Positions 5,342-7,674 of a DNA stretch of 7,674 nucleotides are shown piece after piece. The stretch's first letter is position 1. Each line of letters starts with the position of its first letter. The position numbers were made by a program, and so were the translations under genes. The notes beneath the pieces are model-generated. The model was not told the origin of the DNA and made no database searches. It was given only the letters and a program-made list of their open reading frames with translations. Source of the DNA: an uncultured Rhodanobacteraceae bacterium (GTDB lineage: Bacteria > Pseudomonadota > Gammaproteobacteria > Xanthomonadales > Rhodanobacteraceae); NCBI GenBank assembly GCA_937902695.1, contig CALFNI010000314.1, forward strand, positions 1 through 7,674. Direction: 5' to 3'.

Positions 5342-6367
5342 GTGTTTACTTCGATCAAGACTCGCCTCATCGGCGTCGGTCTCGCCGCGCTCATCGGTAC
5401 CGCCGGCATGGCGCAGGCCGCCGACATCACCGGCGCCGGCGCGACGTTCATCTACCCGATCCTCTCCAAGTGGTCGGACACGTACAACAACAAGACCGGC
5501 AACAAGATCAACTACCAGTCGATCGGCTCCGGCGGCGGCATCGCGCAGATCAAGGCCGGCACCGTCGACTTCGGCTCGTCGGACAAGCCGCTCGATCCCA
5601 AGGAGCTCGACGAGGCGCATCTGGCGCAGTTCCCGTCCGTGATCGGCGGCGTCGTGCCGGTCGCGAACATCGAGGGCCTGACGCCGGGCAAGCTCCGCTT
5701 CACCGGTCCCCTCCTCGCCGACATCTACCTCGGCAAGATCACCAAGTGGAACGACAAGGCGATCGCGCAGATCAACCCGGACGTCAAGCTCCCGGACGCG
5801 AACATCACGGTCGTGCACCGCTCGGATGGCTCGGGCACGACGTTCAACTGGGTCAACTACCTCTCGAAGGTCTCGCCGGAGTGGAAGGAAAAGGTCGGCG
5901 AAGGCACGTCGGTGCAGTGGCCGGTCGGCGTCGGCGGCAAGGGCAACGAAGGCGTCGCCGCGTACGTGAACCAGATCAAGGGCTCGATCGGCTACGTCGA
6001 GCTCGCCTATGCGCTGCAGAACAAGATGGCGTTCGCGTCGGTGCAGAACAGCGCCGGCAAGTTCGTGCAGCCGAGCATGGAGAGCTTCCAGGCCGCCGCT
6101 GCGAGCGCCGACTGGAAGAACTCGAAGGACTTCTTCCTCGTCATCACGAACGCGCCGGGCGAGAACTCCTGGCCGATCGCCGCGACGAACTTCATCCTCA
6201 TCTACAAGCAGCCCAAGGACGCCGCGCGCACGAAGGCCGCGCTCGATTTCTTCAAGTGGGCGTATGCCGAAGGCGGCAAGCAGGCCGAAGAGCTCGATTA
6301 CGTGCCGCTGCCGAAGGAACTGACCTCGCAGATCGAGGCGTACTGGAAGTCCGAAATCAAGATGTGA
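5342..6367 (+). CDS. pstS: Periplasmic phosphate-binding protein PstS of the Pst ABC transporter
   Basis: PstS captures inorganic phosphate in the periplasm with high affinity and delivers it to the PstC-PstA permease. The 341-residue precursor has a signal peptide (KTR, hydrophobic core from about 9 to 22, cleavage after AQA at 26). The mature chain opens ADITGAGATFIYPIL, the standard PstS start. Phosphate-contact segments are all visible: T35-F36 in GAGATF, GSGGGI at 62-67, D81 in FGSSDKPL (equivalent to the phosphate-binding Asp of E. coli), and R160 with S164-G165-T166 in RSDGSGTTF. The C-terminal half has the expected SIGYVELAYA and SWPI segments. Length is near the E. coli 346. It is the first gene of the operon, preceded by a Pho-box array and followed by a 110-bp REP-like doublet before pstC. 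Confidence 0.98.
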   Translation: MFTSIKTRLIGVGLAALIGTAGMAQAADITGAGATFIYPILSKWSDTYNNKTGNKINYQSIGSGGGIAQIKAGTVDFGSSDKPLDPKELDEAHLAQFPSVIGGVVPVANIEGLTPGKLRFTGPLLADIYLGKITKWNDKAIAQINPDVKLPDANITVVHRSDGSGTTFNWVNYLSKVSPEWKEKVGEGTSVQWPVGVGGKGNEGVAAYVNQIKGSIGYVELAYALQNKMAFASVQNSAGKFVQPSMESFQAAAASADWKNSKDFFLVITNAPGENSWPIAATNFILIYKQPKDAARTKAALDFFKWAYAEGGKQAEELDYVPLPKELTSQIEAYWKSEIKM

Positions 6368-6377
6368 TCGGCGCTTT

Positions 6378-6487
6378 TCCCTTCTCCCGCCTTGCGGGAG
6401 AAGGTGCCGAAGGCGGATGAGGGCAACCTCGGAACGCCGTTCCAGAGCTGCCCTCACCCAACCCTCTCCCGCAAGCGGGAGAGGGGA
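6378..6487. repeat. REP-like palindromic doublet (BIME/MITE-like) between pstS and pstC
   Basis: There are two hairpin arms in opposite orientation. On the left, CCTTCTCCCGC (6380-6390) pairs perfectly over 11 bp with GCGGGAGAAGG (6394-6404) around CTT. On the right, CCCTCTCCCGC (6462-6472) faces GCGGGAGAGGG (6475-6485) around AA. Inner segments GGATGAGGGC (6415-6424) and GCCCTCACCC (6450-6459) are complementary except for one position, and GGAAC/GTTCC (6431-6435/6439-6443) forms the centre, so the whole element is one imperfect palindrome. I recognise this CCCTCTCCCGC-type repeat as dispersed in many proteobacterial genomes, but its copy number here cannot be judged. In the operon transcript it would form stable stems that can protect the pstS 3' end and reduce expression of downstream genes. 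Confidence 0.85.
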
Positions 6488-6516
6488 TTTCGTTTCCAGC
6501 GTTCGATCTCGAGCAC

Positions 6517-7509
6517 ATGGCCGCCGATACCGCCGCAATCGCGATCCCCTCCTCCGTCGTCGACGCGAAGCGCCGCAATGCGCGCGACGCGCGTGCCGAC
6601 GGCCTGTTCCGCTGGATCGTCGCAGCGGCCGGCATGTTCGTGCTGCTCACGCTCACGGGCGCCGCGCTTTCGATGCTCTGGGGCGGACGCGAGGCGTTCT
6701 CGACGTTCGGCTTCAGCTTCCTCTGGTCGACCGAGTGGGATGCGGTCAACCACAAGTTCGGCGCGCTCGTGCCGATCTACGGAACGCTCGTCACCGCGCT
6801 GATCTCGATGCTGATCGCGGTGCCGGTCAGCTTCGGCATCGCGCTCTTCCTCACCGAAGTCGCACCGAACTGGATGCGTCAGCCGGTCGGCGCAGCCATC
6901 GAGCTCCTCGCCGGCATCCCGTCGATCATCTACGGCATGTGGGGCTTGTTCGTGTTCGTGCCGATCATGGGCGAATACATCAATCCGTGGCTCAACGATC
7001 ACGTCGGCACCTGGCCGGTGATCGGCGCGCTGTTCCGCGGACCGCCGCTCGGCATCGGCATGCTCACCGCCGGCATCGTGCTCGCGATCATGGTGATCCC
7101 GTTCATCTCCTCGGTCATGCGCGAGGTGTTCCTGACCGTACCGACGCGGCTCAAGGAATCGGCGTACGCGCTCGGCTCGACGACGTGGGAAGTGGTCTGG
7201 GACATCGTGCTGCCCTACACCCGCTCGGCCGTGATCGGCGGCGTCTTCCTCGGTCTCGGCCGCTCGCTCGGCGAGACGATGGCGGTCACCTTCGTGCTCG
7301 GCAACGCGCATCGTCTCTCCGCATCGCTGCTCGAGCCCGGCAACTCGATCGCCGCGACGATCGCCAACGAGTTCACCGAAGCCGACTCCGACATCTACCG
7401 CTCGTCGCTGATCGCGCTCGGCTTCCTGCTGTTCATCGTGACGTTCATCGTGCTGACGTTCGCGAAGCTGATGCTGAATCGCCTCTCGAAGCAGGAGGGC
7501 GCGAAATGA
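6517..7509 (+). CDS. pstC: Phosphate ABC transporter permease PstC
   Basis: PstC is one of the two inner-membrane subunits forming the phosphate channel. The 330-residue protein (E. coli 319) has a hydrophilic N-terminus of about 30 residues, then six predicted membrane helices: about 31-55, 82-112, 126-148, one in the GIGMLTAGIVLAIMVIPF region, one in SAVIGGVFLGLG, and a C-terminal one in SLIALGFLLFIVTFIVL. Family signatures are ELLAGIPSIIYGMWGLF in helix 3, the ABC permease EAA-type loop starting at E214 (ESAYALGSTTWEVV), which docks on the ATPase PstB, and GRSLGETMAV with the conserved Arg and Glu pair. The ATG at 6517 starts 29 bp after the REP-like doublet and has only a weak Shine-Dalgarno sequence (GAG at 6511-6513), which may lower its expression relative to pstS. 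It overlaps pstA by 4 bp. Confidence 0.97.
   Translation: MAADTAAIAIPSSVVDAKRRNARDARADGLFRWIVAAAGMFVLLTLTGAALSMLWGGREAFSTFGFSFLWSTEWDAVNHKFGALVPIYGTLVTALISMLIAVPVSFGIALFLTEVAPNWMRQPVGAAIELLAGIPSIIYGMWGLFVFVPIMGEYINPWLNDHVGTWPVIGALFRGPPLGIGMLTAGIVLAIMVIPFISSVMREVFLTVPTRLKESAYALGSTTWEVVWDIVLPYTRSAVIGGVFLGLGRSLGETMAVTFVLGNAHRLSASLLEPGNSIAATIANEFTEADSDIYRSSLIALGFLLFIVTFIVLTFAKLMLNRLSKQEGAK
7493..7498 (+). promoter_or_regulatory. Strong Shine-Dalgarno site for pstA inside the pstC 3' end
   Basis: AGGAGG at 7493-7498 is 7 nt before the pstA ATG at 7506. Together with the ATGA stop/start overlap (7506-7509) it supports translational coupling of pstC and pstA and fixes the pstA start. Confidence 0.85.
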
Positions 7510-7674
7510 GCGACGTCTCCGAGCGGCTCTATCGCAAGCGGCGCATCGTCAACGCGTGGAATCTTTTCGCGTCCGGCGCGTGCGCCGCATTCGGGCTTTT
7601 CTGGCTCGTCTGGATCCTGTGGACGACGCTGAAGACCGGCCTCGCCGCGATGAAGCCGGCGCTCTTCTACGAGA
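7506..7674 (+). CDS. pstA: Phosphate ABC transporter permease PstA, N-terminal part (runs off window)
   Basis: The second channel subunit of the Pst transporter is truncated by the window end after 56 codons. The visible part has a basic cytoplasmic N-terminus (ERLYRKRRIVN) followed by a first membrane helix rich in Phe, Leu and Trp (about residues 19-40, with GLFWLVWILWTTL), matching the start of PstA proteins. The core permease motifs lie beyond the window, so the identification depends on this N-terminus plus its place directly after pstC, with a 4-bp overlap. pstB and possibly phoU are expected next. Confidence 0.9.
   Translation, partial: MSDVSERLYRKRRIVNAWNLFASGACAAFGLFWLVWILWTTLKTGLAAMKPALFYE

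Noticed and set aside
5191..6420. 409-codon + strand frame overlapping pstS
   Set aside because: It is an out-of-frame, Arg-rich translation of pstS with no recognisable motif. The pstS frame is unequivocal.
6378..6487. CRISPR-like or bidirectional terminator reading of the pstS-pstC hairpins
   Set aside because: There are only two arms in opposite orientation with no spacers, and no T tracts follow the stems. A dispersed REP-like palindrome explains them better.
5276..6538. 420-codon - strand frame opposite pstS
   Set aside because: Arg-rich antisense shadow without signal, domain or ribosome-binding site. It also runs through the REP-like doublet.

Overview
The window is GC-rich and densely coding, and every recognisable gene lies on the + strand. 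It looks like chromosomal DNA of a gammaproteobacterium, most likely of the order Lysobacterales (Xanthomonadales), for example a Rhodanobacteraceae/Dokdonella-like organism. Three things point that way: an RNase T whose catalytic residues fall at the E. coli positions, an internal RIFADGFD tag of the kind I associate with secreted proteins of this order, and paired CCCTCTCCCGC-type palindromes. The taxonomic call is inference.

Layout: (1) positions 2-178 hold the last 58 codons of a sulfotransferase-like gene. (2) Positions 179-560 are a 382-bp non-coding stretch containing three CATGAARC repeats spaced exactly 22 bp apart, two short perfect hairpins and a weak promoter. (3) Positions 561-3977 encode a 1138-residue secreted mosaic protein of unknown function, closed by a strong intrinsic terminator at 4003-4034. 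(4) rnt (RNase T, 4126-4791) has an extended -10 element so close to its ATG that the mRNA is predicted to be leaderless. A small FmdB-type zinc-ribbon gene (4823-5104) follows. (5) Positions 5105-5341 are a regulatory interval with a four-unit Pho-box array and a correctly spaced -10. (6) The phosphate operon pstS (5342-6367), pstC (6517-7509) and pstA (7506 to window end, partial) follows. A palindromic REP-like doublet lies between pstS and pstC, and pstC and pstA overlap by 4 bp.

How the genes work together: PstS captures periplasmic phosphate and hands it to the PstC-PstA channel. The ATPase PstB, and often PhoU, are expected downstream of the window. The Pho-box array suggests induction by PhoB under phosphate limitation. 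The REP-like doublet is well placed to let PstS accumulate in excess of the permease. RNase T trims 3' ends of stable RNAs in the cytoplasm and is functionally separate.

The least conventional content is the 1138-residue protein and the 22-bp-spaced repeats upstream of it. The protein appears to have a five-repeat propeller-like segment inserted inside an Ig/BACON-like domain, and it carries the RIFADGFD tag in mid-protein. I see no CRISPR array, tRNA, rRNA, insertion sequence or defence system.
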